Assembly (NCBI GenBank): GCA_003013855.2
Contig: PVNU02000947.1
Coordinates: 62,001 to 126,000 of the forward strand
Source of the DNA: Liriodendron chinense
Lineage: Eukaryota > Streptophyta > Magnoliopsida > Magnoliales > Magnoliaceae
DNA: 64,000 bases
Direction: 5' to 3'
How positions within the stretch are numbered: position 1 is the first letter of the stretch; every line of letters starts with the position of its first letter. Of the stretch, positions 1 through 9,091 are shown piece after piece. The translations under genes were made by a program, and so were the position numbers. The notes below the pieces were generated by a model. That model had not been told where the DNA came from. It saw only the letters and a program-made list of their open reading frames with translations, and ran no database searches.

Positions 1-273
1 CCGACCGGTCTAGCTTGTTTGGCCGACCGGTCTAGCTTCTATTTCTTTTGGTTCTTTCTCTCTCTTCTCTCCTTCTTTCTTCTTCCATCTTTAGCCCACC
101 TTGGATCATCATTAAGGACCATCTAAATGTGGTCTTTTGAACATTTATTTGGTGTAATCCCTCTCTCATTCCTACATCCACAAAAACATGCATTAGATAA
201 ACCTTTTAACATGCAAATCATGCATAAGATGCAATGTAATGGGCTAGGATATGTATAAATTGGAAGCTCAACA
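1..273 (-). repeat. Athila-type LTR, 5' (U3) end, cut by window start
   Basis: On the minus strand this starts with TGTTGAGCTTCCAATTTA, the start of the Athila-type LTR family that fills the window. It contains two CCGACCGGTC motifs near base 1 and the pyrimidine-rich tract that follows them in other copies. The LTR continues left of the window, so whether it is a solo LTR or part of a full element cannot be told. Only the TG end is visible. No polypurine tract follows it at base 274, so this edge is an outer element boundary next to unrelated DNA. Confidence 0.85.
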
Positions 274-792
274 GCATCATCTCATAGAGATGCAGACTTT
301 GAAAATCTGCTGCAACACTACCAAGAGTTCGCGCGCTCATATGTTACTCTGTCTTCTAAATTACATGTTCTTTTAAAATGTTTAGCCATTGTCCGTGGGT
401 ACAGAGAAGCACATCTCTCAGCCAAGAAAGCTCACACTACCTATGTAGAGAGACTAACTGAAGCGAGAGAAGCGGTAGAGAGACTGTCAACCGTTCACAA
501 GAAACTCACCATTCATAAATGGAAGATTACCGATCTTGACACCCAGATTGCAAATTTGAGAGATCAACCGAGAGTCTTGGAGGAAAAATGTGCAGAATTG
601 TCCAAAGCCAAGGAGCAACAAGAAGAAATAGTTAATTCGCTGATTTTTTTTTTTACCAAAGAGAAAGTCTCCTCTGTTGAAGAAATCATTCTCCTGGAAC
701 AAAGATCCAAAGTCGATTGGGAACGTCACGAGATGCAGAGAATGAAGTTGTTCAAAAAAATCTTATTGTTTTCTTCATTTTCATTTGATTAA
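274..792 (+). pseudogene. Coiled-coil protein fragment, N-terminus removed by LTR insertion
   Basis: One open frame runs from the LTR edge to a TAA at 790-792 with no credible start, so the 5' part was probably lost or displaced by the LTR at 1-273. The product is rich in Glu, Lys, Leu and Arg with heptad-like spacing (for example EAREAVERLSTVHKKL and RVLEEKCAELSKAKEQQEEI), which predicts a long coiled coil. The last 15 or so residues are Phe/Ser rich and may lie past a frameshift. I do not recognise the family. The coiled-coil C-termini of the antisense Tat genes elsewhere in this window are similar in character but not clearly homologous. Probably a transposon-encoded protein remnant. Confidence 0.5.
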
Positions 793-1316
793 ATTGGCCT
801 GTACTTTTTCCATCAATGAACTAGCCATTGTGCCATTTTGCTTCTTTTATGAAAATGTCTTCCATTTTTCTTAGAAAGTTTTCCTCCACGAGAGGAACGT
901 GTAATGACGTTTTTGACATGTTGTCTGCATCGAAACATTGTATGCCGCTTCTGGCATTAACTATCTCTGCAGCCATTCGTCTGGTTTTCCCACAAATTGC
1001 TTGAGAACCCAACCGTCGTGGCACTTTAATTGTGGGTGCATTGCGCATGGTTGAGGCATATTTAACGCCAACCTCTTTCAATCCTTCAAGTCTTCATTCC
1101 TTCACCACTCTGAACTTGTGTAATTGCTTGCAACCATGACTTCCCCTAAAATCCTAATAATCTGAGCCCAAGGCTTCCTGAGAGAAATTCTCTCCATGGA
1201 ACTAGAAGCCTTCTCAGAGTCTCATAAATTGTTGACATTTACCCTTTAGTTGGTGAACACTAACATGCTGGTGAACAGGACGAAACCTAAAAGGAAGTAC
1301 TCTTGGAAGTACTGAA
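793..1316. other. Unassigned DNA left of A1
   Basis: No known element is recognised here. An 86-codon frame lies on the minus strand (821-1081), with no recognisable domain. On the plus strand, a TATTTAA-like box near 1056 precedes an ATG at 1136 whose frame soon meets a stop. This could be the start of another coding remnant. The stretch is the target into which A1 inserted. The five bases before A1 are CTGAA, but the partner duplication is not in the window. Confidence 0.4.
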
Positions 1317-2667
1317 TGTTCGCTAGCCTTAAGTGCAAGGCTGCGATGTAGTAATAATTCTCAGTAAGACCGAGGTCGATCCATAGGGAATTAGAAAATA
1401 AATTCTAAACTAATCCAGCAACTACGATTGAATAATTAAGAGATTTAATTGAGAGAACTAACTAGAACAGTAATTTAGGAAAATCAATATTTAAAGGAAC
1501 TAAGGCTTTCAAGGATCCACTTGTAACAATCTCATGTCAATCCAATCAATCCAAGCATAAAACACAACTAAATTTGAAGTTCTATCTCTCATCTATTGGA
1601 AGAAAGAGCATTGAACCACATTCAATCCCACTTAAGTTGAACTTCCACGTTCTAGTCCTATTCAATCACATATCATTCGAAATCATAGCCTTCGGATGAA
1701 CAGCCATACCTATGGACTATGGCATGCTCAAGGGTTACCATAATTCGAATCTAATCAAGCAAAACATGATAATCTCAGAGAATTGCAATGAATCCATGTC
1801 CGAAGCACATGAACTCTCATAAAACTTCTAAAAATATCAACTTTATATGAACTAGAACATTCAAAATTCAAACTTAAAGTGAAAATACTTGAATTAAACA
1901 TGAAATTATTTACAAGCTTCACCTCTCAACCCTAGCTGAGAGATTCTAGCCGAGCATTGTCATACTACAACTAGAACTCAATAAAAAAAACTAAAAAACA
2001 TAAAAACCCGGATGCAGGAGAGTTGTAGACGCTCCACGACGGCTCTCTTTACCTCCCACGGAGTTCTTCAGCTTTTATGATGCCTTAAGAAGAGACCCCT
2101 AGGTGTCCTTTTATAGTGGAGAGGCTCTACCGCCTCAGAAACTTCCAGAAGTGCGTAGCCCTTACGCACTTGTGCAGAAAAAGTCAGAGTTTTAAATAGA
2201 AATTGTTGTTTACGCATGGCCGACCGGTCATGATCGGTCGGACTGGTTCTTACACAGTCCAGAGAGTGTACTGAGGTGGCCGACCTATTGGCCGACCGCT
2301 CACGACCAGTCGGGCCTATCTGGACCTTAGTCTAGCGAGTTTCCAAGGTGGGTAGCGGGGTGGCCGACCCGTTAGGACCAGTCGTGGCTCCCTTGGCCAA
2401 CCGGTCATGACCGGTCGGACCTCTATTTTTTCAAAATTTCTTTCTTTTCTTTCCTCTTCTCTCTCTTCTACTTGCTTTCTTCTTTCTTTGGTCCTCCTTC
2501 AATCATCAATAAAAGTCCTCTAATTGGGTCTTTAAAGCATCAATTGGGCGAAGTCGTTCTCATTCCTACAATCACAAAACAAGCATTAGATGGGTCTTTT
2601 AAACATGCAACCCATGCATATAATGTGATGTAATGGGCTAGATCATGTAAAAATTGGAAGCTCAACA
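1317..2667 (-). repeat. A1 3' LTR
   Basis: 1351 bp with TG...CA ends on the minus strand (TGTTGAGCTTCC to AGCGAACA). It carries the family marks: CCGACCGGTC dyads (2218-2425), a TATA box, the conserved block around the CCATAGGTATGG motif near 1705-1725, and the terminal CTCGGT-type hairpin near 1360. It is followed to the right by the polypurine tract, which fixes it as the 3' LTR. Confidence 0.92.
2109..2115 (-). promoter_or_regulatory. A1 LTR TATA box
   Basis: TATAAAA on the minus strand inside the conserved CTATAAAAGGACACC block present in nearly every Athila-type LTR of the window. It lies downstream of the GACCGGTC dyads, as expected for a U3 core promoter. Confidence 0.75.
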
Positions 2668-2683
2668 CACCCCCAACCAGCTT
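2668..2683 (-). other. A1 polypurine tract
   Basis: Minus strand AAGCTGGTTGGGGGTG directly abuts the LTR start. The same tract precedes the 3' LTRs of A2, A3 and A4, and a variant precedes A5. It primes plus-strand DNA synthesis. Confidence 0.85.
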
Positions 2684-2920
2684 TTTGCTACTCCAGAGCA
2701 AAACATGCATGAAACAAGTTCAATCTTCTAAAATCCAACTCTCCTTCAGAAACAGTACTTTTATTCATTCCAAGACATACAAGTATAAAAATTAAAGAAA
2801 CTAGGTGATAGAGGTTGCAACCTTAAACTCTCAAAACATAAAAAGTGTTCAAATAGAATTCCCCCTAATTGATTGATAAATAGAAGAACTTTAAACAAAA
2901 TTCAACCTAATGTGCATAGT
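2684..2920 (-). other. A1 3' noncoding region, LTR-proximal part
   Basis: AT-rich sequence matching the internal region next to the polypurine tract in A3 and A5. It continues at 10509 after A2. No coding frame is seen. Confidence 0.75.
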
Positions 2921-2925
2921 GATAG

Positions 2926-4377
2926 TGTTGAACCTCCAATTTATACATTGCATTGCCCACTACATGACATTATATGTATGTTTTTCTTGAATAAAAGGCC
3001 CATTTAATGTGTGTTTTGTGATTGTAGGGATGAGAGCAGACTTCACTCAATTGGAGACCAAAAAGGGACCATTTAGAACTTGTGAATGAAGGTCCAAGGT
3101 GGAACAAAGAAGGAAGAAGAAAGAGGGAGAAAAGAGAATAAAGAAAAGAAGAAAAATGGCAAGTCCGACCGGTCGTCTGACCAGTCGGCCACACCTGCGG
3201 AAACCATTGGAAGGACCAGCTGGTCCGACCGGTCTTGACCGGTCGGCCAACCGGTCGGCATCTCTCTGGAAGCTCACTGGAGTCAAAATCAACTGAGGTC
3301 CGACCGGTCGTGACCGGTCGGCCAACCCAGTCCGACCGGTCTTGACCGGTCGGTCATCAAAGTGGGAAGTCTATTGAACTCCCTGGACTGTTGAACAGAC
3401 TAGTCCGACCGGTCATGACCGGTCGGCCAGGCCAGTCCGATCGGTCGTCCGACCAGTAGGCCACGCAGAAAAATCAGGAAGTTTCTAAATCCGGCTCCCA
3501 GAATTTCTGCGCACTGCTTAACTTTACGCAATTTCTAGATGTTTTCGACGCAAGGGGGCTCTCCCACTATAAAAGGACACCTAGGGACTCTTCCTAGATC
3601 ATCATAGAAGCCAAGGAAGGTCGTGGGAACGGACGAAAGTCATCGTGGAGCGTCAGCAACCCTCCAATTTTCAATTTTTCTAGTTTTTATGCTTTCTTAT
3701 TTGAGTTATAGTTGTAGTATGACAATGCTCGGCTAGAATCTCTCAGGTAAGGCTGAGAGGTGAAGCTTGTAGCTAATTTCATGTTTGATTCAGTTTAATT
3801 CAAGTAATTTTCAATTCAAGTTTGCATTTTTCATATTCTAGTTCTTAAGTTGGTAGTTTGAGATGTTTTATGAGAGTTCATGTGCTCCGGACATGAATTC
3901 CTTGCAATTCTCTGAGATTATCATATGGTGCTTGTTTAGATTCGAATTATAGTAATCCTTGAGCAGGCCATAGTCCATAGGCATGGCTGTTACTCCGAAG
4001 GCTATGATTTTGAATTCTACATTGATTGAATGGGACTAGAACTTGGAAGTTCAACTTGAATGGGATTGAATGTGTGTGAATGCTTTATTTTCCAACTAGA
4101 TGAAAGATAGGACTTCAAATCTAGTTGTGCTCTTTACTTGGATTGATTGGATTGACATGGGATTGCTACAAGTGGATCCTTGAATGCCTTAGTACTTTAA
4201 ATTACTGATTTTCCATTAAGTTACTGTTTTAGTTTAATTACCAAATTGAATCCTATTTTCTTGCAAAACTAAGTTGCTGGAATAGTTTGGAAGTTGTTTC
4301 TAATTCCCTGTGGATCGACCTTGGTCTTACCGAGATTTATTACTACATTGCAGCCTTGCACTTGAGGCGAGCGAACA
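2926..4377 (+). repeat. A2 5' LTR
   Basis: 1452 bp, TGTTGAACCTCC to GCGAGCGAACA. About six CCGACCGGTC/GACCGGTCGG dyads lie at 3160-3460, a TATA box at 3568, and the conserved block with CCATAGGCATGG near 3970-3985. The 3' end carries the CTTGGT-CTT-ACCGAG stem followed by the common TTATTACTACATTGCAGCC sequence. Confidence 0.95.
3568..3574 (+). promoter_or_regulatory. A2 5' LTR TATA box
   Basis: TATAAAA within CACTATAAAAGGACACC, about 110 bp downstream of the last GACCGGTC dyad. This is the expected start region for the element's RNA. Confidence 0.78.
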
Positions 4378-4383
4378 AGTTTT

Positions 4384-4401
4384 TGGCGCCGTTGCTGGGG
4401 A
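4384..4401 (+). other. A2 primer binding site (tRNA-Asp type)
   Basis: TGGCGCCGTTGCTGGGGA matches the complement of the plant tRNA-Asp 3' end at all but one position. It is separated from the LTR by the six bases AGTTTT, the spacing also seen in A4. A tRNA-Asp primer is characteristic of Athila elements. Confidence 0.9.
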
Positions 4402-4618
4402 TTTTAGATAATGGTTTTCAAATTGTTTTAGTGGCTGTAGAAGTAGAAGTAGATAGGTTTTCTGATTTTTTCTAGAACTCACAAATTGTTTGGTTTTGTA
4501 GGATTTCTTCTCTAGTTAAAAGCGCATCAGGTGATACCTTTCTAACTTAGCTTTTTACAGATTTTCTATTTTCAGATTTCTAGGATTTAGGACTAGTGTA
4601 GTTTTTGTTGAGTGGTTT
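4402..4618 (+). other. A2 5' untranslated leader
   Basis: AT-rich leader between the primer site and the first gag-like ATG. It matches the A5 leader at the right edge of the window. No frame of note. Confidence 0.7.
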
Positions 4619-4813
4619 ATGTCCCGTTGGGAACGTAACCACTCAAATCGTCTCCAATCTGAAGGTGGTTTAGTTGGACCATTGTCAGTCCATAGACGAT
4701 TCCGAAATTACCAAGAGCATTGTGAAAGTTTGGGGAGTATGGATCAAACACCTTTAAGGAATCCTCCCCCCTACTCCAACTACAAACGCAAATCAAGGAG
4801 TAGGAGAGAATGA
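4619..4813 (+). pseudogene. gag: A2 gag N-terminal leader segment
   Basis: Begins at an ATG and encodes a basic segment starting MSRWERNHSNRLQSEGG. The same segment occurs in A5 (minus strand, 63669-63872) and in nucleotide form at the A3 edge. The frame ends at TGA and is out of register with the capsid frame that follows. The offset lies in the short C-run near 4766-4771, whose length differs between A2/A3 and A5. Either this is a frameshifted gag N-terminus or gag really starts downstream. The conservation favours a shared former N-terminus. Confidence 0.6.
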
Positions 4814-4841
4814 GGTACATAATGTTCCTCTACTGAGATCA

Positions 4842-5870
4842 TTGCGGGATTACCTACAACCAGCCCTTGCAATCACACCCTCTTTTGTGGTTCTACCACC
4901 AAACGGGGGAAACATTGACATAAAGCCAGGTGTAATTCAACTCTTACCAAAGTTCCATGGGCTAGACTCTGACCGCCTATATCTACACTTGAAAGAATTT
5001 GAAGAAGTGGTGGCTACCTTGCAGTACGCCAATGTTTCAGAAGATACCATTAAACTTAAACTTTTTCCCTTTTCATTGAAAGAAAGAGCCAAAGATTGGC
5101 TTCACTCTCTTAGACCACATTCGATTGGGTCATGGGTTGAGATGACCCGGGAATTCTTGAAAAAGTTCTTCCCGGCTCATAAAACGAACACCCTTCGAAG
5201 AGCCATAATGAATTTCTCAGCTAAAGAGGGTGAATCTTTTTTTCAATGTTGGGAGAGATTTAAGGACCTCCTACTTGCTTGCCCACATCATGGCTATGAG
5301 AGTTGGCGAATTATAAATTTTTTCAATGATGGATTAAGTTCCAATATGCGCCAATTTGTAGAGATGATGTGCAATGGCGAGTTTATGAGCAAAAATTCAG
5401 ATGAGGCTTGGAGTTATTTGGACATGTTGGCTGAAAATGCCCAATCTTGGGATACCTCGGATAAACCCAAAAACCCCAAGCCTATTCAAGAGAAAGGAGG
5501 GATCTATGTCCTTAAGGAGGAAGACGACATGAATGCAAGGATAGCCAACCTCACAAGGAAGGTTGAGGCCATGGAACTTAGTAAAAGTAGAGTTCCAAAG
5601 TCCAATGAAGCTGTTGAAACCATATGTGGGATTTGTCTCACCGATTTACACGCTACGCAAGATTGTCCCACAATTCCTGCATTTCAAGAGGTATTACATG
5701 AACATGCAAATGCCACATATGGGTATCAATGGCCCTTCAATGGACCGGTGGGTAATACGTACAATGACAGTTGGAAGAACCACCCAAATTTCAGTTGGAA
5801 GAATGCTCCTACGGGCAATCCTACTAACTTTCAAAAAGGGCCACCCATGCAAAATATGGCCCCACCTTAG
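4842..5870 (+). pseudogene. gag: A2 gag capsid and zinc knuckle
   Basis: Open frame of about 340 codons with no ATG at its left edge (TTG). The plant retrotransposon gag (capsid) domain covers roughly residues 70-175, with the signature around FPFSLKERAKDWLHSLRPHS and a FFPAHKTNTLRRAIMNF segment. Near residue 260 is a zinc knuckle of exact CX2CX4HX4C spacing (CGICLTDLHATQDC). The protein packages element RNA into particles. The frame ends at a TAG (5868-5870) where A3 and A5 have a glutamine codon, a C-to-T change. Confidence 0.88.
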
Positions 5871-5876
5871 TTCTCC

Positions 5877-6413
5877 ATGGAGGATACCTTGAAAGCGTTT
5901 ATACAAGGGCAAACGCAAATCAATCAAACAAATCAGCAAATGTTCCAAGAGCTTAAAGTCTCGGTTGATGAGACTAAGGGACGCTTGAATGCTAGGGAAG
6001 GGACCTTTCCGGCCCAACCTCAGCCCAATCCAAAGCAAGTACATGAAGTGAGCATTCCTAATCCTTCCAACCAACACATGGAGCAAGCTAAATCCATCAC
6101 CACTCTTAGAAGTGGTAAACAAATTGACAAATCCATTCCGGTGAAGGCCGACAAGCCTAATGATCCAGTAAATTCTGAGGATGAGGATGGATCTAACTTA
6201 GCCCCACAAGAACCGGAACGCATTTACAACCGCGTAGCACCATTCCCTTCAAGATTGGTTGCTCCAAAATCTCTTCCAAACTCTCATGATATTCTAGAGA
6301 TTTTCAGACAAGTCAAGATTAATATCCCTTTGCTTGATGCCATTAAACAAATCCCCTATTATGCCAAGTTTCTAAAGGACCTATACACAACAAAACGAAA
6401 ATATAATGTGTAG
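5877..6413 (+). pseudogene. gag: A2 gag C-terminal region
   Basis: Continues the capsid frame after the TAG at 5868. It starts MEDTLKAFIQGQTQINQ, Gln-rich and probably helical, followed by a Pro/Gln/Asn-rich spacer and a conserved segment around FRQVKINIPLLDAIKQIP that precedes protease in all copies. It stops at TAG 6411-6413. The same codon is TAG in A5 but CAG in A1 and A3. Confidence 0.8.
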
Positions 6414-6461
6414 CAAAAGTCTTCTTAATTGAGCAAGTGAGTGCCATTCTCACTCAAAAGA

Positions 6462-6487
6462 CCCCCCCCCCCCCCCCCCCCCCCCCC
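6462..6487 (+). repeat. Run of 26 C in A2 at the gag-protease boundary
   Basis: A mononucleotide run of 26 cytosines. The equivalent site holds 7 C in A3, 8 C in A5 and 5 C in A1. Run length sets the reading frame into protease. It may also be a sequencing or assembly weak spot. Confidence 0.9.
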
Positions 6488-7102
6488 AAAATTCAAAGAT
6501 CCCAGTAGTCCCACCGTCTCATGTATCATTGGAGACTACCGGATTGAGCGTGCCTTGTTAGATTTGGGGGCGAGTGTGAACTTGATCTCATACTCGGTAT
6601 ATGAGCAATTGGGTCTTGGTGAATTAAAACCCACCAAACCACGTTACAACTCGCTGATAGATCTATCCGTGTACCGAGGGGGATAGCTGAGGATGTTCTA
6701 GTTCAAGTTGACAAATTCTACTACTCGTTAGATTTTATCGTCTTGGACACACAACCGGTTTTGAATGCTAGCACTCAAATACCGGTGATATTAGGCCGCC
6801 CATTCCTTGCCACATCAAACGTAATCATCAATTGCCGGAATGGGGTGATGCAACTATCCTTTGGAAACATGACATTAGAGGTGAATGTGTTTCATTTGGG
6901 CAAAAGGCATAGGGATGATGATGATATCAACGAGGTTGATTTGATTGATTCAATCGTGGAAGAGGAGTTCACTGTAAGGCAGAATTTTGATCCTCTAGAT
7001 GTTGTTAGTTTTGATCCCTTTGAGAATTGGGACGACAATGATGGTCCCCATGAGGTAAACATGATAGAATCCATGGATGATGGGGGGTTTTTCCCAACAT
7101 GA
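6488..7102 (+). pseudogene. A2 aspartic protease, frameshifted
   Basis: Two frames together encode the retropepsin domain. The first has LLDLGASVNLI, the DLGAS form of the catalytic motif normal for Athila elements. The second has the C-terminal ILGRPFLATSNVIINCRNG segment. A frameshift separates them between 6640 and 6743. A further shift at a G-run (7080-7086) separates protease from the acidic linker. The protease would cut the gag-pol precursor inside particles. It is unlikely to be made intact from this copy. Confidence 0.83.
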
Positions 7103-7931
7103 TCTACCTGAAAGTTTGGAGACATATTTGACACATTCTAAGGATAAATCTAATTCTCATTTTCTTAAGACCTTGGAAGTGTCAATTTCTGAAAATTCAA
7201 TTGACAAGTCACCAATTTCTGATTTACACAAATTTGTTGTGCAGGATTTGAAAGAGTTGGTGCTTGATCTGACTACAGAAAGGCTAATTTTTGAAAGTGT
7301 AGAGGTTGAGGACCCACTCCAACCTACAAAAAATTCTGAGAAGGAGGAAGACATAAAGGGTCCAAATCTGAAAATTACCTCCAATGAGGTCTCTTATACA
7401 CTTGAGGAGTGCCTAACATACTCTGAGGATTGGGATGATCCCATGATTCAGGATATTGTACATGCTTTAAGAGAGACCTCCCCCGTGCCTAAAAAGGTTC
7501 CTTCCACAGAACACCAAACTGAAAATTCAATTGCGGAGGCACCAGTGATATCTGATTTTGTGGAGATCATATCGACTTGTGAAGAAGAAATACAAGTCTC
7601 CACATCTCTTTGGTTTGTTCAAACCGAAGAACACTTCTGGAATGATCCTTATTTGAATAATTTTTGCCAAGACAAGAAGGAAAGGAGATTCATATTCAAT
7701 GATTTCCAACCAATGCAATTCTCTTTTCCTAGTACATGTGACAATTTTGTTGAAAAACCCGCTGAAATTTTTCAGCTGGATTTTCAATGGGTTAGAATGA
7801 TCAATGTCACCAATGTACCTTCCAAAGCAGGATGGTGGTTAGTTCTACTGAAAAATTTGTTACACCACTTGATGATCCGGCTCAACTTTGTCCTTTTGGA
7901 TGTTATACTGATAATTGATCTCCTAGTCTGA
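7077..7931 (+). pseudogene. A2 acidic linker frame replacing pol
   Basis: An Asp/Glu/Ser-rich frame of about 284 codons that occupies the place of RT. Residues near 15-25 (SLETYLTHS) and 107-125 (TLEECLTYSEDWDDPMIQDI) repeat a motif found once in the protease-RT linker of A1, A3 and A5 and twice in the A4 protein. The last 30 codons (KAGWWLVLLKNLLHHLM) correspond to the end of the A4 frame. Just downstream the DNA matches the pol stop context of A5 (TGATCTCCTAGTCTGATGGAG), so this is a linker joined to the pol terminus by deletion. An env-like protein was considered, but there is no signal peptide or clear membrane segment. Confidence 0.65.
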
Positions 7932-9078
7932 TGGAGATCCTCTTTTTAAAAAGGGACGGGTTAGTTATTTTTATTGCTTTCCGTAGATTAGGTTTAGTTT
8001 ATCTAGTTTTACTGTTTTAGTAGGATTTAGTTATTGGAGTTGCAGATTTCCATGATCGCTCTCTCAGGTAATATTGTTCTCACTCTCGCATATTTTACCA
8101 TTGCTCTCATGGTCATGCTCATTGCATATCTTTTTACATTGAGGACAATGCAAGATTTGGTTCGGGGGTGAGATGAGATCCTTCATCTAGCATGATGCAA
8201 CATTTCGAGCCTCATATGCGTAAATTTTTTCGAATTCTCTAAAAGTTCAAAACTCTTTTAGAAAACCTTATTTCCATGCATTCGAGATGATATGAGTATA
8301 GGAAGAGGAGATACGAAGTGTGCGACATTGTAAGTCTTGAATTTCTCCCAACATAATGGTTTTGTATGTTAGTTCCCCTATTGTTGTGATTGATAGAAAA
8401 TTTGAACACTTTTTACACCTAGCTCACATTACACGATTTTCATGAGTTGAACGGTTTATGTGATTTGTGGATTAGCTAGACTTTGATTTAAAGGTGTTGA
8501 GAAACCAAGCCGGGGTATTTTGTCCATCCTTGTCCATGGGAAAATAACGGAAGATATGGATTTTTAAAAATCCTAGCTAAATTAAAAGAAAAAGGAAAAG
8601 AAAGGATGAAATTGGGAATGAAGGAAAAATGGTGGAAAATTCCGAAAAGGGCTACCTATTACCAACCGGGGGATGGTCGAACCGTAACCAAAGCCGGAAA
8701 TGGGATGTAGTGTGAAAGCCGTCAGAAGTACGGTAAGGCAAATTCCTGTCATAGGCTTATTGTTGCTCTGTGCACCTTAAAATCCTTGGTTTACTTAATC
8801 TATGAAGAAGGTAATCCCAGAGACTCATGAGATGAACTTTCACTATGCACACTGGGTTAAAATTGTTCAAGTCCTTCTATTTATCAATTAATCAGCGGGA
8901 ATTTCATGTAGACACTTCTTATGCTTTGAGAGTTTAAGTTTGCAATTTCTATCACCTAGTTTCTCCAAATTTTATGCTTATATGTCTTGGAATGGATAGA
9001 AACATGGTTTCTGAAAGAGAGTTGGGTTTGGAGGTTTGAAATTGTTTCATACATGTTTTGCTCGGGACTAGCAAAAAG
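7932..9078 (+). other. A2 3' noncoding region
   Basis: About 1.15 kb with no coding frame. It contains the conserved block at 8645-8860 (listed separately) and an AT-rich stretch. The same tail is present in A1, A3, A4 and A5, always in element orientation. Confidence 0.8.
8645..8860 (+). other. Conserved 3' internal block (A2 copy)
   Basis: Near-identical across A1-A5: starts GGGCTACCTATTACCAACCG, then CCGTC-N5-GACGG-like and AAGGCAAATTCCTGTCATAGGC. The conservation in both autonomous and non-autonomous elements suggests a cis role such as RNA packaging or processing. The function is unknown. Confidence 0.6.
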
Positions 9079-9091
9079 CTGGTTGGGGGTG
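9079..9091 (+). other. A2 polypurine tract
   Basis: CTGGTTGGGGGTG directly before the 3' LTR, preceded by the shared CTAGCAAAAAG. Confidence 0.85.

Noticed and set aside
821..1081. A real 86-residue gene on the minus strand
   Set aside because: No recognisable domain, no promoter or homologue in the window, and the length is within chance expectation. Left as unassigned.
3047..3325. Open frames in LTRs with repeated DRSRPVGP or TGLDRSA peptides (also near 9213, 23896, 28820, 45365, 50809 and 56859)
   Set aside because: They are translations of the GACCGGTC dyad arrays and pyrimidine tracts. Peptides appear on both strands and several frames, and do not persist between copies.
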